A DNA stretch of 64,000 nucleotides. Source: Hymenobacter metallicola (GTDB lineage: Bacteria; Bacteroidota; Bacteroidia; Cytophagales; Hymenobacteraceae). How positions within the stretch are numbered: the first letter of the stretch is position 1; every line of letters starts with the position of its first letter. The notes under the pieces were generated by a model that saw only the letters and a program-made list of their open reading frames with translations, had not been told where the DNA came from and did not search any database. Location: positions 390,791 through 454,790 of the forward strand of contig NZ_SRMB01000005.1 in assembly GCF_004745645.1 (NCBI RefSeq), read 5' to 3'. Of this stretch, positions 53,133-61,861 are shown in pieces. The position numbers and the translations under genes were made by a program.

Positions 53133-54242
53133 ATGAAGTATTATCTGATTGCTGGTGAGCGTTCCGGCGACTTTCACGCCTCCCATCTCATGCGCGAGCT
53201 ACGGCAGCAGGACCCGCAGGCGGAGTTCCGCGGCTGGGGCGGCGACATGATGCAGGAGCAGGGCGGCACGCTGGTGCACCACTACCAGGAAATGGCCATT
53301 ATGGGCTTCTGGGAAGCGGCAACCAGCATCCTTAAGTTTCGCGGCTACCTGAAGGAATGTCAGCGCGATATTGAAGCCTACCAGCCCGATGTCGTAATTC
53401 TGGTCGACTACGCCGGCTTCAACATGCGCGTGGCCAAGTTTGCCAAGGAGCAGGGTTTCAAGGTGTTTTACTATATCTCGCCCAAGATCTGGGCCTGGAA
53501 CCAGGGGCGCGTACACAAGGTAAAGGCCTTGGTAGACAAGATGTTCGTGATTCTGCCCTTCGAATCGGACTTCTACCAGCGTTTCGACTACAAAGTCGAT
53601 TATATCGGCAACCCCACCGTGGATGCCATTGCCGAGCACGTACCCAGCGCCGACTTCTACCAGCGCAATAACCTCGACCCCGCGCGGCCCATTATTGCCG
53701 TGCTGCCCGGCTCCCGGAAGCAGGAAATCGAGGAGATGCTCTACGAAATGACGGCCATCATCCCGCCATTTCTGGATTACCAGTTCATCGTGGCTGGCGT
53801 CACGAACTTGGACCGAAACTACTACGCCAATTTTGAGCGCAACAACGTCCGCATCCTCTTCGACCAGACTTACGACCTGCTCAGCCATGCCAAAGCGGCT
53901 TTGGTAACCAGTGGCACGGCCACGCTCGAAACGGCGCTGTTCAATGTGCCCCAGGTAGTATGCTACCGCACCAGTGCCGTGTCGTACGCCATTGGCAAGG
54001 CCGTTATTAAGGTGCCCTACATTTCCCTGGTCAACCTGATTGCGGGTAAGGAAGTGGTAAAAGAACTCATCCAGGGCGAATTCAACTCCCGTAACCTCGT
54101 GACAGAGCTCAAGAAGGTGTTGCAAGACGAGGAGTTCATTGCCCGCCAGAAGGCGGGCTACGCCGAGCTGCAGGACAAGCTGGGCCGCAACAACGCGGCT
54201 AAGAAAGCGGCCGAGCTGATGGTGGGGTATTTAAAGGAGTAA
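53133..54242 (+). CDS. lpxB: Lipid-A-disaccharide synthase
   Basis: The 369-residue protein matches LpxB over its length: YYLIAGERSGDFHASHLM, QDPQAEFRGWGGDMM, YYISPKIWAWNQGRVHKVKAL and TSGTATLETALFNVPQVVCY. It joins lipid X and UDP-diacyl-glucosamine to form the tetraacyl disaccharide of lipid A at the inner membrane. It is a little shorter than the E. coli enzyme, as in other Bacteroidota. A terminator follows. Confidence 0.95.
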   Translation: MKYYLIAGERSGDFHASHLMRELRQQDPQAEFRGWGGDMMQEQGGTLVHHYQEMAIMGFWEAATSILKFRGYLKECQRDIEAYQPDVVILVDYAGFNMRVAKFAKEQGFKVFYYISPKIWAWNQGRVHKVKALVDKMFVILPFESDFYQRFDYKVDYIGNPTVDAIAEHVPSADFYQRNNLDPARPIIAVLPGSRKQEIEEMLYEMTAIIPPFLDYQFIVAGVTNLDRNYYANFERNNVRILFDQTYDLLSHAKAALVTSGTATLETALFNVPQVVCYRTSAVSYAIGKAVIKVPYISLVNLIAGKEVVKELIQGEFNSRNLVTELKKVLQDEEFIARQKAGYAELQDKLGRNNAAKKAAELMVGYLKE

Positions 54243-54303
54243 GCACCGGAGCCAAGCTCCTTCGATAGACGAAGAATCCCTGACTAGATTCGGACTTATC
54301 CCA

Positions 54304-54345
54304 AAAAGAACCCCGGCCGTTTGTTCTGCCGGGGTTCTGTTATTA
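54304..54345 (+). terminator. Intrinsic terminator after lpxB
   Basis: AGAACCCCGGC (54307-54317) pairs with GCCGGGGTTCT (54328-54338), then T-rich. Confidence 0.78.
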
Positions 54346-54367
54346 ACAGTGGGTCGGGTACGGGTTC

Positions 54368-54697
54368 TTAAACGTTCCGATACGGTAGCGTTTCACTACT
54401 GGTGGCAGTATTCAGCATGACCACGATGTTGTACATGGAGGGGTTACCAACCCAGTACACCGATTTTCTATGGGCTTTGGCCTGCTCATAAAATAGTTGA
54501 GTTTCCAGGCTCATCCCAATTCCATGCAAAGAGTGGCACTCGGTGAAGTCGAGCAGAATCGTGTGGGCCGCCTGGTAATCCGGGCTCTGCGTTAGCGCTT
54601 CGACTGCTAGATTGAAGCACGGAAAAAAGTACTCCTTGGGTATAACGATGCGTACCACGTTGTCCACACGATAATATGGATAAGCTTCCTCGGTCAT
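54368..54697 (-). CDS. Small protein with a degenerate STAS-like fold
   Basis: The 109-residue protein has NVVRIVIPKEYFFPCF, ILLDFTECHSLHGIGM and QAKAHRKSVYWVGN, which follow the strand-helix order of STAS (anti-sigma antagonist) domains; the DFTECHSLHGIG segment would be the phospho-Ser loop. The match is weak, so this may be another fold. It is just before clpX on the same strand and ends convergent to lpxB. Function unknown. Confidence 0.55.
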   Translation of the reverse strand: MTEEAYPYYRVDNVVRIVIPKEYFFPCFNLAVEALTQSPDYQAAHTILLDFTECHSLHGIGMSLETQLFYEQAKAHRKSVYWVGNPSMYNIVVMLNTATSSETLPYRNV

Positions 54698-54717
54698 TGC
54701 ACAGTTCTACGTAAAAG

Positions 54718-54753
54718 TAAAAAGGGCAGAGAACCTAGCTTTTCTGCCCTTTG
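54718..54753 (-). terminator. Intrinsic terminator of clpX
   Basis: AAAGGGCAGA and TCTGCCCTTT form a 10-bp stem; on the minus strand T-rich DNA follows. Confidence 0.75.
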
Positions 54754-54775
54754 GCGGTGTTATAGACAGAAACCC

Positions 54776-56005
54776 TTACGCGGCCCGTAGCTGCTTCAGC
54801 GGCGACTTCTCGAACTTGCCCTGGGCGTAGTCGAGGTCGATAATGAGCTCCTTGGCATCGGCGTCGGAGGGCATGTCGAACATGGCGTCGGTCATGATAC
54901 TTTCGCAGATGGAGCGCAGGCCGCGGGCGCCGAGGCGATACTCGTCGGCTTTCAGCACGATGTACTCCAATGCCTCCTCGGTGAACGTCAGCTCGATGTT
55001 TTCCATCTCGAACAGGCGGCTGTACTGCTTCACAATCGAGTTTTTGGGCTCGGTCAGGATTTTGCGCAGCGTGGCGTGGTCCAGCGGATTAAGGTGGGTC
55101 AGCACGGGCAGGCGGCCGATGAGTTCGGGAATCAGGCCGAAAGCCTTCAGATCCACAGCCGTCACGTAGCGCAGGAAGTTGTTGGTATCTACCTTCTCCG
55201 AGAGCTGAGTTTTGGCAAAGCCCATGGGCTTGGTGTTCAAGCGGCTTTTAATGATCCGGTCGATGCCCACGAAGGCGCCCCCACAAATGAAGAGGATATT
55301 CTCGGTGTTGACCGTAATCATCTTCTGCTCGGGATGCTTACGGCCGCCGTGGGGCGGTACGTTTACCGTGGTGCCTTCGAGCAGTTTCAGCATGGCCTGC
55401 TGCACACCCTCGCCGCTCACGTCGCGGGTGATGCTGGGGTTGTCGCTCTTGCGGGCAATCTTATCCACCTCGTCGATGTAGACGATGCCCCGCTCGGCGG
55501 CTTCCACGTTGTAGTCGGCCGCTTGCAACAAGCGGGTCAGGATGCTTTCCACGTCTTCACCCACGTAGCCGGCTTCGGTTAGCACGGTGGCGTCGGCAAT
55601 ACAGAAAGGTACTTGCAGAATGTTGGCCAGCATTTTGGCCAGGAAAGTCTTGCCCGTGCCGGTTTCCCCCACCATGATGATGTTCGACTTCTCAATCGTG
55701 ACATCGTCCTTGCCGGTGGTCTTGGGCTGCATCAGGCGCTTGTAGTGGTTGTAAACTGCCACCGACATTACCTTTTTGGCCTCGTCCTGACCGACCACGT
55801 ACTGATCCAGGTACTCCTTCATTTCCCGGGGTTTCACCAGGTTAAATTTGGGCGTCTTGGAGTTCGAGCGGATCTTGTTCTCCTCGTTCAATATCTGTTG
55901 GGCCTGACCCACGCACCGCTCACAAATGTGGGCGTTGATGCCGGAAATCATGACCGAGACATCTTTTTTGCTCTTACCGCAGAAGGAGCACGTTATATCT
56001 GCCAT
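54776..56005 (-). CDS. clpX: ATP-dependent Clp protease ATP-binding subunit ClpX
   Basis: Start MADITCSFCGKSKKDV gives 409 residues. The N-terminal zinc finger (CSFC ... CERC) binds adaptors, the AAA+ domain has Walker A GETGTGKT and Walker B region IVYIDEVDKIA, and the C-terminal part has LGARGLRSI. ClpX unfolds proteins and feeds them to ClpP, whose gene lies upstream (56243-56950) on the same strand. An exact -7 element (minus TACCTTTG, 56060-56067) lies ~60 bases before the start, so clpX has its own promoter. Confidence 0.96.
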   Translation of the reverse strand: MADITCSFCGKSKKDVSVMISGINAHICERCVGQAQQILNEENKIRSNSKTPKFNLVKPREMKEYLDQYVVGQDEAKKVMSVAVYNHYKRLMQPKTTGKDDVTIEKSNIIMVGETGTGKTFLAKMLANILQVPFCIADATVLTEAGYVGEDVESILTRLLQAADYNVEAAERGIVYIDEVDKIARKSDNPSITRDVSGEGVQQAMLKLLEGTTVNVPPHGGRKHPEQKMITVNTENILFICGGAFVGIDRIIKSRLNTKPMGFAKTQLSEKVDTNNFLRYVTAVDLKAFGLIPELIGRLPVLTHLNPLDHATLRKILTEPKNSIVKQYSRLFEMENIELTFTEEALEYIVLKADEYRLGARGLRSICESIMTDAMFDMPSDADAKELIIDLDYAQGKFEKSPLKQLRAA

Positions 56006-56059
56006 TGCTAGGACTCTCAGGATGGGGTAGGATTTGCCTCGTTTTGCCCGAAGCCACCC

Positions 56060-56067
56060 CAAAGGTA
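56060..56067 (-). promoter_or_regulatory. -7 promoter element of clpX
   Basis: TACCTTTG on the minus strand; TTTG is found 24 bases further upstream, more than the usual 19-21. Confidence 0.45.
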
Positions 56068-56131
56068 CGAAAACGCAAACGCCCTTTGCAGCAAAAAAAG
56101 TTGCTAACTGTCGGGTCTCTACTTAAAAGAA

Positions 56132-56175
56132 CCAAAAGCCCGCCTCCAGGTTGTCAACTGAAAGCGGGCTTTGGG
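56132..56175 (-). terminator. Intrinsic terminator after clpP
   Basis: CCAAAAGCCCGC (56132-56143) pairs with GCGGGCTTTGG (56164-56174). On the minus strand the stem is followed by TTTTGGTTCTTTT. Confidence 0.65.
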
Positions 56176-56242
56176 ATATTTTGTAACGACGATAGGTAGA
56201 GCGCACTAGGAAGAAAACGGCGTTCTACACAGGGAGGCGAAC

Positions 56243-56950
56243 CTAGGCCGTTTTACGCTCCAGTACCTCATCGATCAGGCCGTACTCTTTGGCTTCGTCG
56301 GCGCGCATCCAGTAGTCGCGCTCCGAGTTGTCGTAGATTTCCTGGTAGGTCTTGCCACTGTGCTTGGCCAGGATATCGTACAACTCCTTTTTCAGCTTCA
56401 GAATCTCGCGGGCCGTGATTTCAATATCCGTCGACTGGCCTTGGGCGCCACCCGAAGGTTGGTGAATCATGACGCGGGCGTGGGGCAGGGCCGAACGCTT
56501 GTCTTTCGCACCACCGGCGAGTAACACGGCCCCCATCGAGGCGGCCAGGCCGGTGCAGATGGTCGCCACATCCGGGCCTACGTACTGCATTGTGTCATAG
56601 ATACCCAGGCCGGCGTATACCGAACCACCGGGGGAGTTGATGTAGAGTAGAATGTCCTTCTTGGCATCCGCCGACTCCAGGAACAGCAGCTGGGCCGTAA
56701 TGATGTTGGCAATATAATCGTCGACGGCCGTACCCAGGAACACAATACGGTCCATGATCAGACGCGAAAACACGTCAATTTCGGCGAAGCGCGTAGGACG
56801 TTCCTCAATTACCGAGCGGGTCATGCCCGTGGGCAGCATCATGCCCGAGCGCACCTGGCCTTCCACGTGGTTCAGGTACTGATCCACGCCCAGGCCGCTG
56901 AGGCCCTGTCCTTTGACGGCGAATTTGCGGAACTCTTGTTTATTCAGCAT
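56243..56950 (-). CDS. clpP: ATP-dependent Clp protease proteolytic subunit
   Basis: The 235-residue protein has the serine protease triad: Ser138 in GLAASMGA, His163 in MIHQPSGG and Asp212 in SERDYWM, with spacing 25 and 49 as in E. coli ClpP. The first ~40 residues form a propeptide-like extension (LNKQEFRKFAVKG). ClpP assembles as a barrel with ClpX. Gene order tig-clpP-clpX on one strand is the classical arrangement. Confidence 0.97.
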   Translation of the reverse strand: MLNKQEFRKFAVKGQGLSGLGVDQYLNHVEGQVRSGMMLPTGMTRSVIEERPTRFAEIDVFSRLIMDRIVFLGTAVDDYIANIITAQLLFLESADAKKDILLYINSPGGSVYAGLGIYDTMQYVGPDVATICTGLAASMGAVLLAGGAKDKRSALPHARVMIHQPSGGAQGQSTDIEITAREILKLKKELYDILAKHSGKTYQEIYDNSERDYWMRADEAKEYGLIDEVLERKTA

Positions 56951-56989
56951 GGGAAAAATGTAGGGTAGAGAAGATTAGAAGTGAGATGG

Positions 56990-57059
56990 TAGAGCCCAGA
57001 ATTCAGAATAGGACGTAGCCGAAGGGCTCTTGGTTCTAGATTCTGACCCCTGGGTTCTA
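56990..57059. repeat. Inverted repeat between tig and clpP
   Basis: TAGAGCCCAGAATTCAGAAT (56990-57009) pairs with ATTCTGACCCCTGGGTTCTA (57040-57059), ~16 of 20 bases. It lies between the tig terminator and clpP. Confidence 0.5.
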
Positions 57060-57070
57060 AACCCGCCGGG

Positions 57071-57112
57071 CAACAAAAAAGCCCTGACTGGCAAGTAAGG
57101 GCTTTTTTGTTG
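57071..57112 (-). terminator. Intrinsic terminator of tig
   Basis: A 15-bp perfect stem (57071-57085 with 57098-57112) has A/T tracts on both sides. Confidence 0.88.
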
Positions 57113-57139
57113 GTTACAAAACCAGATGCTGGCTAAGGC

Positions 57140-58471
57140 TTAGCTCGCACCCTGAGTCCGGAAGTCCTCGGCCGAAATCGGGTTGTCATTAACAACAACT
57201 TTGCCGCGCAGGTTTTCGATGACTTTCTCTGCCAGAATGGCTTCGTACTCCTGTACGTAGTTCTTGCCGTTGTCCTGACGCAGGTAGTTGTCGGCGAAGC
57301 CGCGGACCGATTCCTGCAGCTCCTCGCTGATTTCGGGCAGGTTGAACTGGCCCATAATCTTCTGCATGGTGCGCTCGATGATTTCCTCGTTCGACACCTT
57401 CAGCCCTTGTTCCTCAACGACTTTGTTGCGGATCATCGACCACTTCAGCTCCTTCTCATAATCCGAGTAGTGCTCTTCTACCTGCTCGGCGGTCAGTTTA
57501 CCCTCGTTGGCGCGTACCAACCACTTCTTGAAGAACTCCGTCGGGATCTGCACCGTGGTGGCGTCAACCATCTTGTCGATGATCTGACGATTTACCAGGT
57601 TTTCCGCCTCCCGGTCGTAGTTTTCTTGCACCGTAGCGCGCACTTTCTCATCGAACTCCTCTTTCGAGGTTACGATGTCTTTGCCAAACACTTTGTCGAA
57701 CAGCTCCTGGTTGTGCTCGGGCTTGGTCGTGCGGTTGATTTTCTCTACCGTCAGCGTGTATTCGCCGCTTACGGTGGCAGCTTCCTCCTTCGAGTGACCC
57801 GAGAAATTGGCAATAGCCGAAGCGTCGCCGCCGAAAGCATCGGCCAAGTCGAAGGTCAGCACGTCGCCGGGCTTCACCCCGATGAACTTGTCGGCGCCGT
57901 TCTTCACCTTGTTGATGGGCAGCAGCACGGGGCGCTCCGAAGCCTCGTCGTCGCTTTTCTTGAGCTTACCGTACAGGTAATCACCTTCTTCCGAAACTTC
58001 GGGGTTGGTGCTTTCGCCAAACTGGCGACCAATCTGGTCGTAAGTTTCTTCCAGCGTCGCGTCGTCAACCGCCACTTGGTGCCGGTCGATGCTGATGGAC
58101 TGGTCGGCGGGCAGCTCGAAGTCGGGCAGCAAACCCAGTTCAAACTTGAAGTCGAAATCCTTATCGGTATCAAAATTCACGTCGCTGGGCACGGGCAGGG
58201 GCTCACCGAGGATTTTGATGTTGTTTTCTTTGATGTAGCCGTCGACAGCCTTACCGAGCAGGTTGTTGATTTCCTCCCCCAATACGCCTTTGCCGTACAT
58301 CTTGCGCACCAGGCCCACCGGTACTTTACCCGGGCGGAACCCTTTGATTTGTGCCTTTTTGCTGTATTCTTTCAGCTTCTCGTCCACGGCGGGCGAGTAG
58401 TCAGCTTCCGTCAGGTGTACTGTCAGGATGGCACTAAGCTGATCGTCGTTTTTGTCGAGGGTGATATTCAA
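57140..58471 (-). CDS. tig: Trigger factor, ribosome-associated chaperone and prolyl isomerase
   Basis: The 443-residue protein opens with MNITLDKNDDQLSAIL and has the ribosome-binding region (KGFRPGKVPVGLVRKMYG; the GFRxGKxP signature at ~46-54). A less conserved PPIase part (~150-240) and a helical C-terminal chaperone part follow. It binds nascent chains at the ribosome. The PPIase domain is weak and may lack activity, as in other Bacteroidota members. It precedes clpP-clpX. Confidence 0.95.
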   Translation of the reverse strand: MNITLDKNDDQLSAILTVHLTEADYSPAVDEKLKEYSKKAQIKGFRPGKVPVGLVRKMYGKGVLGEEINNLLGKAVDGYIKENNIKILGEPLPVPSDVNFDTDKDFDFKFELGLLPDFELPADQSISIDRHQVAVDDATLEETYDQIGRQFGESTNPEVSEEGDYLYGKLKKSDDEASERPVLLPINKVKNGADKFIGVKPGDVLTFDLADAFGGDASAIANFSGHSKEEAATVSGEYTLTVEKINRTTKPEHNQELFDKVFGKDIVTSKEEFDEKVRATVQENYDREAENLVNRQIIDKMVDATTVQIPTEFFKKWLVRANEGKLTAEQVEEHYSDYEKELKWSMIRNKVVEEQGLKVSNEEIIERTMQKIMGQFNLPEISEELQESVRGFADNYLRQDNGKNYVQEYEAILAEKVIENLRGKVVVNDNPISAEDFRTQGAS

Positions 58472-58512
58472 AACGGGGTCGTCGGTTAAAGTAAACGAAT
58501 CGAAAGGCGGGC

Positions 58513-58545
58513 GAAAAAGAAACCCCCAACGGGTGGGTTGAGGGC
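58513..58545 (-). terminator. Terminator-like hairpin after tRNA-Leu
   Basis: On the minus strand AACCCACCC, GTT and GGGGGTT form a small stem followed by TCTTTTTC. Confidence 0.45.
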
Positions 58546-58572
58546 TCTGGGTACTTGTTGTAAATTACTTTG

Positions 58573-58654
58573 TGCGGATGGAGGGACTCGAACCCACACG
58601 CCTTGCGGCACCAGATCCTAAGTCTGGCACGTCTACCAATTTCGCCACATCCGC
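58573..58654 (-). tRNA. tRNA-Leu (anticodon UAG)
   Basis: The 82-nt gene on the minus strand has a perfect 7-bp acceptor stem GCGGATG/CATCCGC, anticodon stem CCAGA/TCTGG, loop CTTAGGA with anticodon TAG (58618-58620), and a long class II variable arm (GCCGCAAGGC), which fits leucine. The T arm GTGGG/CCCTC has one T-T mismatch. CCA is not encoded. It is transcribed from its own strong promoter and precedes tig. Confidence 0.93.
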
Positions 58655-58682
58655 GGTTCCTCGGCCTATTGCCTTGGGGCCG

Positions 58683-58713
58683 CAAAGCTACACAAGCATT
58701 GTGAATATTCAAA
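58683..58713 (-). promoter_or_regulatory. Consensus promoter of tRNA-Leu
   Basis: On the minus strand TTTG (58710-58713), exactly 19 bases, then TAGCTTTG (58683-58690) match the Bacteroidota promoter consensus perfectly. The start would be ~58676, about 20 bases before the mature tRNA. Confidence 0.8.
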
Positions 58714-59030
58714 TCAAGCTGGAAAATTGGCTTGGAAAGTAGGGGAGAAGCAGTAATGCTTCTGTGTAATAAACAGCTAGTCACGTGGTTATTCTTTGAT
58801 GAAGAACATCGTGTCAAACGCACTGGGGCACGGCGCGCGGGGGTGCTCCGTAATGCAACGATGCCATACAAAATTGCTCGGCAAGCTCGAAATAACGTTC
58901 GGTAAGAGTTGCTGGGTGAGGATTTCCCGTGCTGCCGTGTTATAAATGCAGCTTGGGTGTAAAACCCGCCCCGCCCTTCGTACTTTCGTAAGCGTAGTAA
59001 ATACCGAAGCCTCGTGCTTCACCCCGCATA
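58714..59030. other. Intergenic region upstream of the Rel/SpoT gene
   Basis: 317 bases between divergent units. TACTTTCG (58981-58988) is a near -7 element ~43 bases before the ATG. A minus-strand frame 58789-59022 (77 codons) shows no family features and is not called. Confidence 0.4.
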
Positions 59031-61238
59031 ATGGCCACTCTGATTGACCCCGAAGTAGAACGCAACGAGATTCTTCGCCACTACCGGCGCCTGCTGCGTA
59101 CCGCCAAGCCCTACCTGTCCGGCAACGACGCTAAGCTCATTAAAAAAGCGTTTAACACCTCCCTGGAAGCCCATAAGGAGATGCGGCGCAAATCCGGGGA
59201 GCCCTACATTCTGCACCCCCTGGCTGTGGCCCAGATTGCAGTAGAGGAAATAGGCCTGGGCACGACTAGCATTGTGGCGGCCCTGCTGCACGACGTGGTG
59301 GAGGATACACCCTGGGAAATTTCGGATGTGGAGCGCGAGTTTGGTCCCCGCGTGGCCCAGATCGTCGACGGCCTGACCAAGATTTCCGGTGTCTTCGAAT
59401 ATGGTACCAGTGAGCAGGCCGAGAACTTCCGCAAGATGCTGCTCACCTTGTCGGAAGACGTGCGCGTCATCCTGATCAAGATTGCTGACCGTTTGCACAA
59501 CATGCGCACGCTCGACTCGATGCCGCGCCACAAGCAGCTCAAGATTGCCTCCGAAACCATCTACCTCTACGCCCCGCTGGCCCACCGCCTGGGCCTCTAC
59601 GCTATTAAGAGCGAGCTGGAGGATCTGTACCTGAAATACACCGATACCGAAGTCTACAACGACCTCACCAATAAAGTCCGCCAGAGCCGCGGGGCCCGGA
59701 ACCGCTTTATTAAGGAGTTCGTGGCGCCCATCGACGAGGAATTGAAGGCCCAGGGCTTCGGTTTTGAAATCAAGGGCCGGCCCAAAAGCATCTATTCCAT
59801 TCTGCGCAAAATGCGCAAGCAGAACGTGACCTTCGACGAAGTCTACGACCTGTTTGCCATCCGCGTCATCCTCGACGTGCCCCAGGAACAGGAAAAAGCG
59901 GCTTGCTGGCAGGTCTATTCCATTGTTACCGATTTCTACCAGCCCAACCCCGACCGGCTGCGCGACTGGGTAAGTACGCCCAAGGCCAACGGGTACGAGA
60001 GCCTGCATACCACGGTCATGTCGCGCACGGGGCAGTGGGTGGAAGTGCAGATCCGCAGCCGCCGCATGGATGACATTGCCGAAAAAGGCTACGCGGCGCA
60101 CTGGAAATACAAGGATACCGGCTCGGTGCAGCCCGAATCGACGCTCGAAGCCTGGATTGCCAAGGTGCGGGAGATGCTTGAAACTAATAATTCCAGTGCC
60201 CTGGAGTTCATGGACGAGTTTCGCCAGAACTTGTTTGTCAAGGAAGTTTACGCCTTTACACCCAAGGGCAAGCTGGTTATCCTGCCCGATAAAGCCACGG
60301 CCCTGGACTTTGCCTTTGATATTCACACGCATATCGGGTTGCAGTGCCTTGGTGCCAAGGTCAATCAGAAGCTGGAGCCGCTGAGCTACCAGCTCCGCAA
60401 CGGTGACCAGGTTGAAATTCTGACTTCCCAAAAGCAGCGGCCAACCGAAGAGTGGCTCCAGTACGTCATCACCTCCAAGGCCCGCACCAAAATCAAGGAG
60501 TGGTTGCGCGACGACAAGCGTAACAAGGCCGAAGACGGCCGTTTCATTGTGGAGAAGCGGCTGGAGTTACTCGGGGTTGAAAACAGCCAGGACAACCTGA
60601 ACCGCATGTTGGCTCATTTCAACATGTATAACCCGCAGGATTTCTACTATCGAATTGCCCTGGGCCAGCTCGACGGCCGTGAAATCAAGGAAAGTCTTTT
60701 CGACCCGGCTATTGAAGTGCCCCGTATCCCGTCCATGCTCGAGCCCAAAGCTTTCGACCAGGAAGTGCAGAAAATCCGTGGGGTGCGCGCCGATATGCTG
60801 GTAATAGGGGAGGAGACCCAGAAGTTTGACTACACCATTGCGCCCTGCTGCAACCCAATTCCCGGCGACGATGTGTTCGGCTTCGAAACCGAGCAGGGCA
60901 TTGTCATTCACCGCACCTCCTGCCCCAAGGCTGTGGCCATGATGTCGAACTACGGCAACCGCATTGTGCGGGCCAAGTGGACCGATCAGCTCGAACTGGC
61001 TTTCCTCGCCGGCATTCGCATCAAGGGCTCCGACCGGGTAGGCTTGGTCAACGATGTGACGCGCATCATTTCCAATAGCCTGAAAGTGAACATGCGCTCC
61101 ATCACCATCGACTCCAATGACGGTTTTTTTGAAGGGCAGATCATGGTGTTCGTCAACGACACCGACCACCTCAACAAGATGATTCAACGCCTTTCCAAGG
61201 TGAATGGGGTGTTGCTGGTAGAGCGTTTTGCGTCGTAG
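59031..61238 (+). CDS. Bifunctional (p)ppGpp synthetase/hydrolase (RelA/SpoT family)
   Basis: The 735-residue protein has the order HD hydrolase (~45-200, LLHDVVEDTPWE and KIADRLHNMRTL), synthetase (~230-350, GRPKSIYSILRKM, FAIRVIL, ANGYESLHTTVM), TGS (~395-455, VYAFTPKGKLVILP) and C-terminal ACT (~660-735, DRVGLVNDVTRIIS). The intact HD motif means it should both make and degrade the alarmone (p)ppGpp. It acts in the cytoplasm at the ribosome. It is the only Rel enzyme in the window. Confidence 0.95.
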   Translation: MATLIDPEVERNEILRHYRRLLRTAKPYLSGNDAKLIKKAFNTSLEAHKEMRRKSGEPYILHPLAVAQIAVEEIGLGTTSIVAALLHDVVEDTPWEISDVEREFGPRVAQIVDGLTKISGVFEYGTSEQAENFRKMLLTLSEDVRVILIKIADRLHNMRTLDSMPRHKQLKIASETIYLYAPLAHRLGLYAIKSELEDLYLKYTDTEVYNDLTNKVRQSRGARNRFIKEFVAPIDEELKAQGFGFEIKGRPKSIYSILRKMRKQNVTFDEVYDLFAIRVILDVPQEQEKAACWQVYSIVTDFYQPNPDRLRDWVSTPKANGYESLHTTVMSRTGQWVEVQIRSRRMDDIAEKGYAAHWKYKDTGSVQPESTLEAWIAKVREMLETNNSSALEFMDEFRQNLFVKEVYAFTPKGKLVILPDKATALDFAFDIHTHIGLQCLGAKVNQKLEPLSYQLRNGDQVEILTSQKQRPTEEWLQYVITSKARTKIKEWLRDDKRNKAEDGRFIVEKRLELLGVENSQDNLNRMLAHFNMYNPQDFYYRIALGQLDGREIKESLFDPAIEVPRIPSMLEPKAFDQEVQKIRGVRADMLVIGEETQKFDYTIAPCCNPIPGDDVFGFETEQGIVIHRTSCPKAVAMMSNYGNRIVRAKWTDQLELAFLAGIRIKGSDRVGLVNDVTRIISNSLKVNMRSITIDSNDGFFEGQIMVFVNDTDHLNKMIQRLSKVNGVLLVERFAS

Positions 61239-61353
61239 GGTACTAAAAAGTTTAAAAAGTATTAAGTAGTACAAAAGCCTGGCACGGAAGAAAGTTGGTA
61301 AGGAACTATGCGTTACGTTGCTGGTTATAGCCTCCGAACCGCGTTGCTTTCAC

Positions 61354-61361
61354 TACCTTTG
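61354..61361 (+). promoter_or_regulatory. -7 promoter element of the Fur-STAS-purA operon
   Basis: TACCTTTG is an exact match, with predicted start ~61369 and ATG at 61388. The -33 element is weak. Confidence 0.5.
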
Positions 61362-61387
61362 GTACTCCTTATATATAAGGTCACATA

Positions 61388-61861
61388 ATGTTGGATAAAG
61401 AGAAGTTCGAGGAGGTAAAGAAGATCTTCACCGCTTACCTCGAAAACAAGGGCCTGCGCAAAACGTCTGAACGGTATTCCATCTTAGAGGAGATTTATTC
61501 TCGGACTGGTCACTTCGACGTTGAAGAGCTTTACGCGGGCATGAAGGACCAGGGCTTGCAAGTCAGCCGTGCCACGGTTTACAATACTCTCGATTTGCTC
61601 GTTGAACATGGGCTCGTGAGCAAGCACCAATTTGGCCGCAACTTAGCTCAATACGAAAAGTCCTACGGCTACCGTCAGCACGACCACGTCATCTGCACCG
61701 AGTGTCACAAGGTCGTCGAGTTCTGCGACCCTCGCATTCACGGCATTCAGACTATGGTCGGGGAGCTTTTGAATTTCCATATCTTGCACCACTCTTTAAA
61801 CCTCTACGGCGTTTGTGGCGATTGCCGCGCTAAAGCAGCCGCCCGCGCAGCCAGCGAATGA
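61388..61861 (+). CDS. Fur-family transcriptional regulator
   Basis: The 157-residue protein has the Fur winged helix (KGLRKTSERYSILEEIY, VSRATVYNTLDLLVEHGLV), then metal ligands HDHVICTECHKVVEFCD and CxxC again in VCGDC. It is the second Fur-like regulator here and is longer than the one at 14038. It shares ATGA (61858-61861) with the STAS gene and leads into purA, so it belongs to a small operon of core genes. Iron, zinc or peroxide sensing cannot be told apart. Confidence 0.92.
   Translation: MLDKEKFEEVKKIFTAYLENKGLRKTSERYSILEEIYSRTGHFDVEELYAGMKDQGLQVSRATVYNTLDLLVEHGLVSKHQFGRNLAQYEKSYGYRQHDHVICTECHKVVEFCDPRIHGIQTMVGELLNFHILHHSLNLYGVCGDCRAKAAARAASE

Noticed and set aside
58789..59022. 77-codon minus-strand gene before the Rel/SpoT gene
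   Set aside because: No family features, and it covers the region that should hold the Rel/SpoT promoter.
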